In this document: positions 40,299 through 49,160 of the stretch, piece after piece
Position numbering within the stretch: the first letter of the stretch is position 1
How the letters are laid out: every line of letters begins with the position of its first letter
NCBI RefSeq assembly: GCF_004153545.1
Contig: NZ_SDVA01000014.1
Span: forward strand, 1-64,000
Origin: Serinicoccus sediminis
GTDB taxonomy: Bacteria > Actinomycetota > Actinomycetes > Actinomycetales > Dermatophilaceae
Reading direction: 5' to 3'
DNA: 64,000 nt
Notes under the pieces: model-generated
Seen by the model: only the letters and a program-made list of their open reading frames with translations
What the model was told of the DNA's origin: nothing
The model's database searches: none
Made by a program: the position numbers and the translations under genes

Positions 40299-41278
40299 CG
40301 GACCCCCCTGGGGACGTCGGCGTCGGCGGTGTCCCGCCGCAGGACGAAGCGTTGGTAGAGCACGGCCATCACGAGCGCGATGACGAAGAGGACGACCGAG
40401 GCGGCAGCGGCGATGCCGTAGTTCTGCCGCTTGGTGCCCTCGTTGACCAGGAAGGTCGCCATGGTCGTCGTCGCGTTGGCCGGGCCGCCACCGGTGAGGA
40501 TCCAGACCATGTCGAACAGCTGCAGGGAGCCGATCATCGACAGGAACGCCCACATCCGGATGGTGGGTCCCAGCAGCGGGATGGTGACCCGCCACTGCGT
40601 CTGCCACCACGAGGCACCGTCGATCTGCGCGGCCTCGGCCAGCTCCTCCGGCACACCCTGCAGGCCGGCGAGGAAGAGCAGCACCGCCAAACCCACGTAC
40701 TTCCACGTGAGGACGACGACGAGGGTGGGCAGCGCCAGCGAGGGCGTGCCGAGGAAGCCCTGAAAGGGGCCTTCCAGGCCGACGGTGCCGAGCATGGCCT
40801 CGATGACGCCGCGGCCGGGCTGGAGCAGCTGGAACCAGACGACGCCGGCGATGACCTCGGACAGCACGTAAGGCACGAAGATGATGGTGCGGAGCACACC
40901 CTGGCCGCGCATCCGCCTGTTGAGCAGCAGCGCGATGGCCAGCCCGAGGGGCAGCTGGATGAGGATGGAGGCCACGACGATGATGAGGTTGTGGCCCACC
41001 GCGCCGGTGAAGACGTCGTCGGACAGGACGGCGACGTAGTTCTGCAGGCCGACGAAGTCGACCAGCGGCCCGAACCCGTTCCACCGGAAGAGGGAGAACT
41101 GGACGGCACGCAGGATCGGCCAGACCACGAAGACCCCGAACAGGAGCAGGGCCGGGGCGGTGAACCCCGCGATCTCGGCAGCCATCCGCCAGTCGCGGCG
41201 CCGACCGCCCGCCGGCCGCGAGCCGCGGCCGGCGGGTGGGTCGGTGGCGCCCCGGGGCGGGGCAGAGGTGACGGTCAT
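40295..41278 (-). CDS. Sugar ABC permease, MalF type
   Basis: A 327-residue inner-membrane partner permease. AEIAGFTAPALLLFGVFVVWPILRAVQFSLFRWNGFGP is the typical first helix and WNGFG motif; EELAEAAQIDGASWWQTQWRVTIPLLGPTI is the EAA loop; MVWILTGGGPANATTTMATFLVNEG is another landmark. It lies 14 bases after the binding-protein gene. Confidence 0.94.
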   Translation of the reverse strand: MTVTSAPPRGATDPPAGRGSRPAGGRRRDWRMAAEIAGFTAPALLLFGVFVVWPILRAVQFSLFRWNGFGPLVDFVGLQNYVAVLSDDVFTGAVGHNLIIVVASILIQLPLGLAIALLLNRRMRGQGVLRTIIFVPYVLSEVIAGVVWFQLLQPGRGVIEAMLGTVGLEGPFQGFLGTPSLALPTLVVVLTWKYVGLAVLLFLAGLQGVPEELAEAAQIDGASWWQTQWRVTIPLLGPTIRMWAFLSMIGSLQLFDMVWILTGGGPANATTTMATFLVNEGTKRQNYGIAAAASVVLFVIALVMAVLYQRFVLRRDTADADVPRGVR

Positions 41279-41292
41279 CGTCGCGAGCCCGC

Positions 41293-42606
41293 TCAGCCCT
41301 CGGCGTCAGCCGCGGACTGGGTCTGGCCGACGATGTCCTGGGGGGTCGCCTGGCCGGCGAACATCAGCGCGATGGCGTCGTTCATCGCCCCACCGACCGA
41401 CTGGCCGAAGGCGGTGTCGAAGTACAGCTGGACGTAGGGGGCGCTGTCACGCACCTCGAGCAGCTGGGCCAGGGCCGGGTCGGAGACGGCGTCGGTGACG
41501 TTGGGGTTGGTGGGCAGGCCCATGTCGCGCTCGGCGAAGCCGCGCTGGACGTCGTCGGAGAGCATGTACTTCACGAACTCCACCGCCGCCGGGGGTGCGT
41601 CCGCGGACACGCCCCAGGCGTCGCCTCCGCCCAGCTGAGCCGCCGGGTCGCCCTGGCCACCCTCGACCTCCGGGAAGGGGAACCAGCCGAGCTTCTCGCC
41701 CAGCCCCTCCCCGTCCTCGGTCAGGCCGGCCATGACACCGGGCTCCCAGTGCCCCTGCATCTCCATCGCCACCTGCTCGGTCGCGAGCAGGCCGGAGGCG
41801 CTCGTCGGGCCCGACTGGGCCGGGGTGGACAGGAAGCCGCGGTTGAAGGGCTCGGCGGCGACCAGCTTCTCGACCTCCTCGCCGGCCCGGATGAAGCACT
41901 CGTCGGAGAAGTCCAGGGTCTGCACCGCGTCCGTGAGGACGTCCTCGGCACAGTGACGCAGGGCGAACTGGTACCAGTAGTGCGCTGCCGGCCACTTGTC
42001 GCCCGCGCCCACCGAGAGGGGCTCCATCCCGGCATCCTTGAGCTGGTCGATGGCCGTGTACATCTCCTCCCAGGTGCTCGGCGGCTCCGTGATGCCGGCC
42101 TGCTCGAACATCTCGGTGTTGTACCAGAACCCGACGACGCCCACCGAGAACGGCAGTCCGTAGACCCGGTCGTCGACGGTCCAGCCCTGCGTGGTCCCGC
42201 CGAGCAGCTCGATCTCCTCGGCGGCCTCGTCGGTCAGGTCCATGGTCAGGCCCGCCTCCACGTGGTCGGCGAGCTCGCCGCCGCCTCGCTCCATGTAGAC
42301 GTCCGGGGCATCCCCGGCCTGGAAGGCTGCGTCGAGCTTGGTGAGCATGTCCTCGTGCTGCATGGCCTCCATCTGGACGGTCACGCCGGGGTTGGCCTCC
42401 TCGAAGTCGGCGGCGACCTGCTCGTAGTACTCCAGGCCCTCCCCCGTATTCGAGTTGTGCCACCAGCTGATGGTCGTGTCGCCCGCGGCGTCGCCGCCCG
42501 ACGAGCCGCCCGCGTCGCCCCCCTCGTCACCGCCGCCACCGCAGGCGGCGAGCGTGAGGACGAGGCTTCCCGACGCGGCCAGCGTCAGTGCACGGATGGT
42601 GTTCAT
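41293..42606 (-). CDS. Sugar-binding lipoprotein of the xylan-locus ABC importer
   Basis: A 437-residue family 1 extracellular solute-binding protein and first gene of the importer operon. MNTIRALTLAASGSLVLTLA with lipobox LAAC gives a lipid-anchored protein, followed by an Asp/Gly-rich spacer. The mature part begins TTISWWHNSNTGEGLEYYEQVAADFEEANPGVTV and has TKLDAAFQAGDAPDVYM, typical for sugar binders. By context it captures xylo- or arabinoxylo-oligosaccharides. Its promoter carries the LacI-type palindrome. Confidence 0.93.
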   Translation of the reverse strand: MNTIRALTLAASGSLVLTLAACGGGGDEGGDAGGSSGGDAAGDTTISWWHNSNTGEGLEYYEQVAADFEEANPGVTVQMEAMQHEDMLTKLDAAFQAGDAPDVYMERGGGELADHVEAGLTMDLTDEAAEEIELLGGTTQGWTVDDRVYGLPFSVGVVGFWYNTEMFEQAGITEPPSTWEEMYTAIDQLKDAGMEPLSVGAGDKWPAAHYWYQFALRHCAEDVLTDAVQTLDFSDECFIRAGEEVEKLVAAEPFNRGFLSTPAQSGPTSASGLLATEQVAMEMQGHWEPGVMAGLTEDGEGLGEKLGWFPFPEVEGGQGDPAAQLGGGDAWGVSADAPPAAVEFVKYMLSDDVQRGFAERDMGLPTNPNVTDAVSDPALAQLLEVRDSAPYVQLYFDTAFGQSVGGAMNDAIALMFAGQATPQDIVGQTQSAADAEG

Positions 42607-42644
42607 GTGTTGCTCCTCGGCGTTGAGTGAGATCCGTCGAGACG

Positions 42645-42674
42645 ACAGTGCCAGTTTGTTGCGCCGTGTGTCAA
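42645..42674 (-). promoter_or_regulatory. Promoter of the sugar importer operon
   Basis: On the minus strand, TTGACA (42669-42674) and CACTGT (42645-42650) are separated by 18 bases, about 38 bases before the binding-protein ATG. The -35 box is exact and its upstream end touches the LacI-type palindrome. Confidence 0.6.
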
Positions 42675-42692
42675 TCGTTATCGATAACGATT
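42673..42692. promoter_or_regulatory. LacI-type operator, perfect 20-base palindrome
   Basis: AATCGTTATCGATAACGATT reads the same on both strands and has the central CG expected for LacI-family sites. It abuts the -35 box of the importer operon and lies between that operon and xylA. The LacI-family gene at 34357 is the nearest candidate regulator. Confidence 0.85.
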
Positions 42693-42733
42693 TCGTACCG
42701 ACTGCAGCATGGTTGCACCGGGCGCCTCAGCAG

Positions 42734-42755
42734 GATAGTTTTGCCACACAACCAA
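42734..42755. promoter_or_regulatory. Candidate ROK/XylR operator upstream of xylA
   Basis: GATAGTTTTG-N2-ACACAACCAA, matching the site at 31729-31750 outside the two central bases. It directly precedes the AAGGAGG ribosome site of xylA, so binding would block transcription. Confidence 0.75.
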
Positions 42756-42767
42756 CAAGGAGGACGC

Positions 42768-43976
42768 ATGTCGACGACGACCACGCCCACGTCATACTCC
42801 CAGGTCCAGTTCACCTTCGGTCTGTGGACCGTCGGCTGGGCGGCCCAGGACCCCTTCGGACGCGCCACCCGACCGGCGCTCGACCCCGTCGAGTCCGTGC
42901 ACCGTCTCGCCGAGCTGGGCGCCTCCGGCGTGACCTTCCACGACGACGACCTCGTGCCGTTCGGCGCCGACGCGGCGGACCGCGACGCGGTCGTCGCCCG
43001 CTTCCGCGCCGCGCTGGAGGAGACCGGCATGACGGTCCCCATGGTGACGACCGACACCTTCAGCCACCCGGTCTTCAAGGACGGCGCCCTGACGAGCAAC
43101 GACCGCGGGGTGCGGCGCCTGGCGCTGCGCAAGATCCTGCGCCAGGTCGAGCTGGGGGCAGAGCTGGGCGCCCGGACCTTCGTCATGTGGGGCGGCCGCG
43201 AGGGTATGGAGTACGACGGGGCCAAGGACCACCGCGCGGCCCTCGATCGCTTCGCCGAAGGTCTGGACACCGTGGCGGGCTACATCAAGGAGCGCGGCTA
43301 CGGCATGCGCATCGCCCTGGAGCCCAAGCCCAACGAGCCCCGGGGCGACATCCTCCTGCCCACGGTGGGTCACGCCCTCGGCTTCATCTCCATGCTCGAG
43401 CACGGCGACATCGTGGGTCTCAACCCCGAGGTGGGGCACGAGCAGATGGCGGGGCTCAACTTCACGGCCGGCCTGGCCCAGGCGCTGTGGCAGGGCAAGC
43501 TGTTCCACCTCGACCTCAACGGCCAGCACGGACCCAAGTTCGACCAGGACCTCGTGTTCGGCCACGGCGACCTCCTCTCGGCGTTCTTCACCGTGGACCT
43601 GCTGGAGAACGGCTTCCCGAGCGGCGGTCCGCGCTACGAGGGCCCCCGCCACTTCGACTACAAGCCGTCCAGGACCGAGGACCTCGAGGGCGTCTGGGCG
43701 TCCGCCGCGGCCAACATGGAGTCCTACACCCTCCTGGCCGAGCGCGCCCGCGCCTTCCGCGCCGACCCCGAGGTGCAGGAGGCCATGCAGGCCTCCGGCA
43801 TCGTCGAGCTGGCCACCCCCACGCTGGACGAGGGCGAGTCCGCGGCCTCCCTGCTGGAGGGCGGGGGCGACCTCGGCACGCAGATCGCGGAGGAGTCCGA
43901 GCGGCTCGCCGAGCGGGGCTACGGCCACGTCCGCCTCAACCAGCTCGCCCTGCGGCACGTGCTCGGGGCCGCCTGA
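42768..43976 (+). CDS. xylA: Xylose isomerase
   Basis: A 402-residue cytoplasmic enzyme converting D-xylose to D-xylulose. The actinobacterial type: [18 protein letters not shown] at the N-terminus, catalytic His in [13 protein letters not shown], metal ligands in [20 protein letters not shown] and [12 protein letters not shown], and [27 protein letters not shown] at 42768 with AAGGAGG upstream. No xylulokinase gene follows, so xylB must be elsewhere. It ends at a strong hairpin and is divergent from the importer operon. Confidence 0.97.
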   Translation: MSTTTTPTSYSQVQFTFGLWTVGWAAQDPFGRATRPALDPVESVHRLAELGASGVTFHDDDLVPFGADAADRDAVVARFRAALEETGMTVPMVTTDTFSHPVFKDGALTSNDRGVRRLALRKILRQVELGAELGARTFVMWGGREGMEYDGAKDHRAALDRFAEGLDTVAGYIKERGYGMRIALEPKPNEPRGDILLPTVGHALGFISMLEHGDIVGLNPEVGHEQMAGLNFTAGLAQALWQGKLFHLDLNGQHGPKFDQDLVFGHGDLLSAFFTVDLLENGFPSGGPRYEGPRHFDYKPSRTEDLEGVWASAAANMESYTLLAERARAFRADPEVQEAMQASGIVELATPTLDEGESAASLLEGGGDLGTQIAEESERLAERGYGHVRLNQLALRHVLGAA

Positions 43977-43987
43977 GTCGTTTGGCT

Positions 43988-44027
43988 GCCGCCCCAGACC
44001 CGCGCCGCTGCGCGGGTCTGGGGCGGC
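43988..44027 (+). terminator. Strong terminator hairpin after xylA
   Basis: A perfect 18-base stem starting GCCGCCCCAGACC, closed by a four-base loop CGCT, begins 12 bases after the xylA stop. No U-run. Confidence 0.85.
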
Positions 44028-44150
44028 GGCGCGACCAGCCGTCCGGCGTCCGGCCACGTCGTCCTCGTCCCGCGTCGAGTCATGCCTCTCGACGCCGCGG
44101 CTCCGCCGCGGGATGATGAGCGCAGCAACCGGTCAGGAGAGCAGGTAGCC

Positions 44151-44642
44151 ATGTCGACCATCGATGAACTTCTCAGCCGGGCCGAGCGGTATGCCGCCGG
44201 TTTCGAGCACGGCGGTCTCCCCCTTCCCCCCTCCCTGGGCATCGCGGTCGTGGCGTGCATGGACGCCCGGCTCAACGTCTACGGGCTGCTCGGCCTCACC
44301 GAGGGGCAGGCGCACGTCATCCGGAACGCCGGTGGCGTGGTGACCGAGGGTGAGTTGCGCTCCCTGGCGATCAGCCAGCGCCTGCTCGGCACGACCGAGA
44401 TCATGCTGATCCACCACACCGACTGCGGCATGCTCACCTTCACCGACGACGAGTTCCGCGACGCGATCGAGGCCGACACCGGGGTGCGACCGTCCTGGGC
44501 CTCGGAGGCGTTCGCGGACCTGGACCAGGACGTGCTGGCCGGCATGGCCCGGATCCGGGCCGAGCCGTCCATCCCGCACACCGAGACGGTCCGCGGGTTC
44601 GTCTACGACGTGTCGACCGGTGGTCTGCGCGAGGTGGTGTAG
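44151..44642 (+). CDS. Beta-class carbonic anhydrase
   Basis: A 163-residue zinc enzyme interconverting CO2 and bicarbonate. Zinc ligands are Cys36 in VVACMDARLNVYGLLGL, His89 and Cys92 in IHHTDCGMLTF; Asp38 and Arg40 form the catalytic pair. HVIRNAGGVVT is the conserved strand after it. This small form resembles the Rv1284 type of mycobacteria. Length is normal for that group. ATG at 44151 with AGGAG upstream; single gene. Confidence 0.94.
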   Translation: MSTIDELLSRAERYAAGFEHGGLPLPPSLGIAVVACMDARLNVYGLLGLTEGQAHVIRNAGGVVTEGELRSLAISQRLLGTTEIMLIHHTDCGMLTFTDDEFRDAIEADTGVRPSWASEAFADLDQDVLAGMARIRAEPSIPHTETVRGFVYDVSTGGLREVV

Positions 44643-44786
44643 GACCACCGCCCGGCCCGTCGCCGGAGCGTCAGCGAGGTGCACCCGCGACGCCCAGCAC
44701 CTCGCCTGACTACACCCGGGCCGCACAGGGCTCCTCCCGTGCCCGCGACAGGCGGGGACGGGAGGAGCCCCAGCGGAGCAGCCCTG

Positions 44787-45069
44787 TCAGCGGGCCTGCA
44801 CCTGGTTGGAGCGCGCCGACTGCGGCCCGGCACCGATCGCGTTGATGGCCTGCACCGTGAACCGGTAGCTTCCCGCCGCGAGGGTCATCGACAGCGACCG
44901 CGTCGTGGCCGGCTGGACCGTCGACGTCGTGGTCGACAGCACCGACCCGTCAGCCGCGATCCGCAGGGCCCGGACCCGGTAGCCCGTGACCGGGGACCCG
45001 CCGTTGTTGGTCGGCGGCGTCCACGCCGCCGTCGCGGTGACCGCCCCGCCGACGGCGCCGGAGGTGGCC
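44787..45069 (-). pseudogene. C-terminal remnant of a fibronectin type III protein
   Basis: The minus-strand frame ending at TGA 44787-44789 reads GAVGGAVTATAAWTPPTNNG, then GSPVTGYRVRALRIAADGSV and a final LAAGSYRFTVQAINAIGAGP before SARSNQVQAR. This is a clear FnIII repeat as found at the end of secreted actinobacterial proteases and hydrolases. No start codon and no rest of the gene are present: around 45070 the sequence changes to the end of a beta-lactamase gene on the other strand. It is the surviving tail of a larger exported protein. Confidence 0.75.
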
Positions 45070-45378
45070 GTACCGCAGTGGGGGGCGTGGCTGCGGCGGG
45101 TGATGGCCCGCCAGGCGTTCCGTCACCGGCTCGCGTCGGGGTTCCCGCACGACGACGTCGAGGTCGCCAGCCGCACCGGCTCGTTGCTCGCGCTGAGGCA
45201 CGAGGCCGGTGTCGTCAGCTTCCCGGGTGAGGAACCGGTCGCCGTCGCCGTGCTCATTCATGCCCTCAACCCGGCTCAGCACCTGCCTGACGTCGACAGG
45301 GTCATCGGGACCATCGGCAGGGTGGCTGTCACGCCGCTGCGGCGCGTCGGGCCGGTCGGCGATATCCGTAGCGACTGA
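45070..45378 (+). pseudogene. C-terminal remnant of a class A beta-lactamase-like serine hydrolase
   Basis: The plus-strand frame reads VPQWGAWLRRVMARQAFRHR, LASGFPHDDVEVASRTGSLL, ALRHEAGVVSFPGEEPVAVA, and VLIHALNPAQHLPDVDRVIG. The ASRTGSLLALRHEAGVV part matches the KTG-type strand and following strand of class A beta-lactamases, here with R-T-G. The SxxK half is missing, and upstream the sequence is the FnIII remnant read in antisense. A nominal start codon at 44986 exists but lies in that antisense sequence. The frame ends just before a penicillin-binding protein gene, which suggests the two were once a pair. Confidence 0.7.
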
Positions 45379-45434
45379 CCCAGCGGGGTGTCGGCACTTT
45401 GAGGTATGCCGTGTGCTGCTGCTTGTCTGGGGAC

Positions 45435-47353
45435 ATGACTTCCCTGAGGACTCCCTACAGGTTCGCGGTGGCGACATCTGTGGGCTTCGCCGTCCTGAGC
45501 GTGGTGGGCCTGGCGGCGTGCGACAGCGGCCCGGAAGGGTCGCCGTCACAGGTCGCCGAGACCGTCGCCGACGCCCTGGAGGCCGGCGACCTCGGCGGCC
45601 TGCCGGTGGTGGACGGGACACCCGAGACGTCGCAGCAGCAGCTCGAACAGGCCTGGGACGGGTTGGGCGAGGCGCCCCGGTCGGTCGAGGTCATCGAGGT
45701 CGAGCCGGCCGACGACGCCATGAGCAGCCGAGCACAGATGCGCCTGACCTTCGACCTGCCCGGAGACGGCGCCGATCTGGTCCGTGATGTGCCGGTGCGC
45801 ATGCGGGTCTCGGAGAACGTCTGGTCCCTGGCCTGGGAGCACGCCCTGCTCGGGGTCCCCCTGGGGCAGCGGCTACAGGTGGAGCAGGTCCGCGAACCAC
45901 GGGCCGACATCGTCGACCGGGACGGGGACCCGCTGGCCACCCGTCGTCCCGTCTGGAGGGTCGGGATCGACAAGACGCGCCTCGCCGGAGAGCAGGCCGC
46001 CGCGGCGTCCCGCGACCTCGCCGAGGCTGCCGGTCTGGACGAGGACGCCTACGCCGACCGCGTGACGTCGGCCGGCCCCGAGGCGTTCGTGGAGCTCATC
46101 ACCTACCGGCAGGACGACCCCGACGGTCAGGAGCTGGCGGCGGCCACCGACGGAATACCCGGAGCGACGGCGATCGAGGACGAGCAGGTGCTGGGACCGA
46201 CCCGGACCTTCGCGCAGCCGTTGCTCGGGACGGTGGGCCCGGTGACCGCCGAGATGCTCGAGCAGAACCCCGAGCGCTACGAGTCCGGTGACGTCGTCGG
46301 CCTCACCGGGCTGCAGGCCGCGTTCGACGACCAGCTGCGGGGCGAGCCGTCGACCCGCGTGGTGGCGGTGGACGAGGACACGGGTGCCTCGATCCTCGTG
46401 ATGGAGCAGGAGGCCAAGGCGGGTCAGGAGCTGCGCCTCACCCTGAGCGGTCCTCTGCAGCGGGAGGCCCACGCGGCGCTCGCAGAGGTCGGGCCACCCT
46501 GTGCCCTCGTAGCGCTGGACCACTCGACTGGTGACCTGCTGGCCGTCGCGAACGGGCCAGGGTCGCAGGGTGCCTCCACGGCGCTCGCCGGACAGTACGC
46601 CCCCGGGTCGACCTTCAAGGTCGCCACCGCACTCGGGCTGCTGCGTCAGGGCTTCACCCCGGACTCCCAGGCACCTGCACCGAGGATCTAACGGTGGACG
46701 GCTACCGCTTCACGAATGTCCCCGGCTACCCTGCGTCCGCCCTCGGACCCATCACCCTGACGACCGCGCTGGCCAACTCGTGCAACACCGCCCTGATCGC
46801 CGACCGGGACGAGGTGCCGATGACTGCGGTCGCGGCAGCGGCAGCTGACCTCGGGCTGGGCGCGGTCTGGGACATGCCGGTCACCGCGTTCTCGGACTCC
46901 GTCCCGGACACGGTGGACAGCGACACCGAACACGCAGCCAGCCTCATCGGCCAGGGGCGGGTGCTCGTCTCCCCAGCCACCATGGCCGCGTTCGCCGGCA
47001 CGGTCGCCCAAGGCGCGCCGGTGATCCCGCGCATTGTGGCGGAGCAACCGGTGCCCGCGCCGACGGGCACCATCCAGCCATCGGAAGCCCAGGCTCTTCA
47101 GGACATGATGCGAGCTGTCGTCACCGAGGGAGGTGCCAGCATCCTGGCCGACAACCCAGGGCCTCCCATCATCGCCAAGACCGGCACGGCGGAGTTCGGG
47201 ACGCAGGACCCCCTGCAGACGCACGTCTGGATGATGGCCGTGCAAGGAGACCTGGCGGTGGCGGTGTTCGTCGAAGAGGGCGAGCTCGGCTCCACCACCG
47301 CAGGCCCGATCATGGACGCCTTCCTTACCCGAGCGCGCGACCTCTCCCCCTAG
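45435..47353 (+). pseudogene. Penicillin-binding transpeptidase with a one-base frameshift
   Basis: A class B PBP with MecA-type N-terminal domain. The lipoprotein signal is AVLSVVGLAAC; an NTF2-like domain spans residues about 40-135; the dimerisation domain begins PRADIVDRDGDPLATRRPVW; and the catalytic SxxK is PGSTFK. The frame stops at 46689-46691 after 418 residues. The transpeptidase continues from 46676 in another frame as CTEDLTVDGYRFTNVPGYPA with SCN and the KTGTAEFG motif to 47353. Adding one base near 46671-46675 restores a full protein of about 640 residues. Either the gene is inactive or the base is a sequencing error. Confidence 0.88.
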
Positions 47354-47690
47354 GTGTACTGACCGAGCACGTTGGTCACCCGGCTGAAGGGTTGTTGCCG
47401 CAGGCCGAGAGGCAGGTGGTGATTGCAGGTGAAGCCAGGCGGGTGGGGCTGCTCGACAGCGGGTCCTGATGCTGTAGTGCCAGCCTTCGGCCCACCTCTC
47501 GACCAGTGGGCTGCTGCACCGACGGCCGGGCATCAAACCCCCCAGTCACGTGGGCCAGGGGCACCCGCAGCGGCACTGTCGGACGGGCGTAGCCGTCCTC
47601 AGCGCAGCAGTTGCGCGTGTCACGATGCAGTCTCAGACTAGGCCGCCGTGGGGCATGGACGAGTGCGTGCATGACCGGCACGGATGACTG
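47354..47690. other. Gap with no recognisable feature
   Basis: After the PBP stop I see no convincing frame, RNA gene or strong hairpin here. Base composition is slightly less GC-rich than the neighbouring genes. Confidence 0.5.
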
Positions 47691-47852
47691 TTACCCGAAT
47701 GGGCCCGCCGTGATGGGCGTGATGGCCTCCCCTCCTCCCGGCGGGGACTCGACTTTCCGGCAGCGCCGGCACTCGAGCACCTTTTCCTCGGTATGGGCCA
47801 CGACGTTCCAGGCGTGGCCGAAAATCCAGCAGTACACCCTCTTCGTATTCAT
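47691..47852 (-). CDS. Small Cys-rich protein, DUF1660-like
   Basis: A 53-residue protein beginning MNTKRVYCWIFGHAWNVV with C-R-R-C in VLECRRCRKVES. The CWxFGHxW start followed by a CxxC recalls the phage-associated DUF1660 proteins, which appear to bind one zinc; ligands here would be Cys8, His13, Cys28 and Cys31. No good ribosome site precedes the ATG, so it may be leaderless or the start may differ. Function unknown. Too short for strong coding statistics, so the call relies on the motif. Confidence 0.5.
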   Translation of the reverse strand: MNTKRVYCWIFGHAWNVVAHTEEKVLECRRCRKVESPPGGGEAITPITAGPFG

Positions 47853-48108
47853 GCGCCATGGTAGGCAGGTGCCACGGTGAGGTTCCATGGTTCTGGGCGT
47901 GCCATCCCGATCCGACGACTTCGTGACGAGGAACTGGTTGTCGTGCGCACGAACTCGGCAGCCGCCGCCTAGGCAGGAGCAAGTCTTCCGACAGGCACTG
48001 CGTACAGTCGCGCGTGGCGGCAGACGAGTGTGGTGGCACCTGAGCGACGGCACTAGTTGTCCACATTAGCGCCGAGACCGGTGCCGCTGCGAACGACCGA
48101 CGGCTTGG

Positions 48109-48657
48109 TCACGTGTCGGCGTTGTGTTGCTCTAGTTGCGGCCTGATGGTTTCCAGGTCGACTGGTGGAATGCGACGGTCTGCGTCGATATAGGTGCCGT
48201 CCAATGATTCTGTGAGAACGGCGACCGGATAGTACGTGTCTCGGTCCGTGGCCAAGAAAAGGAGCGCGTCCAGGTCCGGCGTGATCCGGGGGCCGCAGGG
48301 GTCGGTCCCGGGCCTGTCCTCAGTTGCCACGACGTCGACCCTGTCCTCGAGGGGCGAGTCCAACGGGTCGATGATGGCGATGCTCCATCCATGCGCTCCC
48401 GGTGGCGCACCCGGGGCCGTGCTCTGGACCTCCTTCAGCTCCGAGACTCCCTGGATCACAACGTCGGTATCGGCGAGGGCGGCCTCGACGGTTTCGTAGG
48501 TCGGGTAGTCCGCGGCACAGTCCCCGATCAACTCTGTGGGCTCGGCCGTGCCCGGGACGTTGGAGGCGGGGTTCTCGGGAGGTGCTTGACCGCAGGCAGC
48601 GAGAAGAACCATGGTTCCCGTAACGGCCAGGGCCACCCCCACGCTCGTGTGCCTCAC
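48109..48657 (-). CDS. Hypothetical lipoprotein
   Basis: A 182-residue exported protein I do not recognise. GTG at 48657 begins VRHTSVGVALAVTGTMVLLA with lipobox LLAAC, and GGAGAG lies six bases ahead. The mature part (PTYETVEAALADTDVVIQGVSELKEVQS) is acidic, and PRITPDLDALLFLATDRDTYYPVAVLTESLDGTYIDADRR resembles extracytoplasmic proteins of unknown role with a small OB-like or beta fold. Its GC content and codon choice (AAT, TTG, ATA) are looser than the surroundings, a sign of recent arrival. It points away from the CIS cluster. Confidence 0.7.
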   Translation of the reverse strand: MRHTSVGVALAVTGTMVLLAACGQAPPENPASNVPGTAEPTELIGDCAADYPTYETVEAALADTDVVIQGVSELKEVQSTAPGAPPGAHGWSIAIIDPLDSPLEDRVDVVATEDRPGTDPCGPRITPDLDALLFLATDRDTYYPVAVLTESLDGTYIDADRRIPPVDLETIRPQLEQHNADT

Positions 48658-49160
48658 ATCGGCTCTCCGTTCCTCGGGGGCTGAGCTGGCGGTGGTCAGC
48701 AGCACAGTCTTCTGACTCAGGTCAGCAACGATGGGTTCCACCATTCGGGCCCTGCGCGCAGTCCGAAGGCCTCCAGCCGCTTCCAGCCCACAGCGGCAGG
48801 TCCGGATGTACCGCCGGGACTTGTCAGCGGCCATCCATGGCCTTGAGGTGACGACGCGTCATGACGAGCTGCGCCGTTCGGGCGACCGGCCCGGTGAGTC
48901 GGTCATCAGGCCGCGACACCCCACCCGGAGGTCCTCCTTGCGTCAACACCCTCGCTGTTGCCCCCCTCCTGGCCGGGTCCACAGACACACTGCGCCCGGG
49001 AGTCCGTACACGGCGCGAGCGCTAGGACGCAGCTCCACCCGAGAGGACGACCGGTGCGCCGTCCGGTGGGACGGTGGAACTGTGGCCGGTCAACCACTAG
49101 CATCATGAGTCCAGCGAACCACCGCCCGAGGGGACAGAGCCGGCAGGGTCTGGAGGTGCC
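48658..49160. other. Intergenic stretch upstream of the CIS regulators
   Basis: About 500 bases between two divergent genes. No frame in it looks like a protein; the open frames are short and Arg/Pro-rich. It must contain promoters for the lipoprotein and the SARP gene. A small hairpin (CCGTCC, loop GGTG, GGACGG) lies at 49059-49074, and TAGCAT near 49098 is a possible -10 box for the SARP gene. I see no repeats or attachment site. Confidence 0.45.

Noticed and set aside
46660-46700. Programmed frameshift in the penicillin-binding protein
   Set aside because: No slippery heptamer or downstream structure is apparent, and class B PBPs are not known to need one; a deletion or sequencing error is simpler.
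47611-47880. A plus-strand frame of 89 codons
   Set aside because: It overlaps the minus-strand DUF1660-like frame, lacks a ribosome site and has no recognisable pattern.
48731-49108. A plus-strand frame of 125 codons before the SARP gene
   Set aside because: Arg/Pro/Ser-rich chance composition, no ribosome site and no motif.
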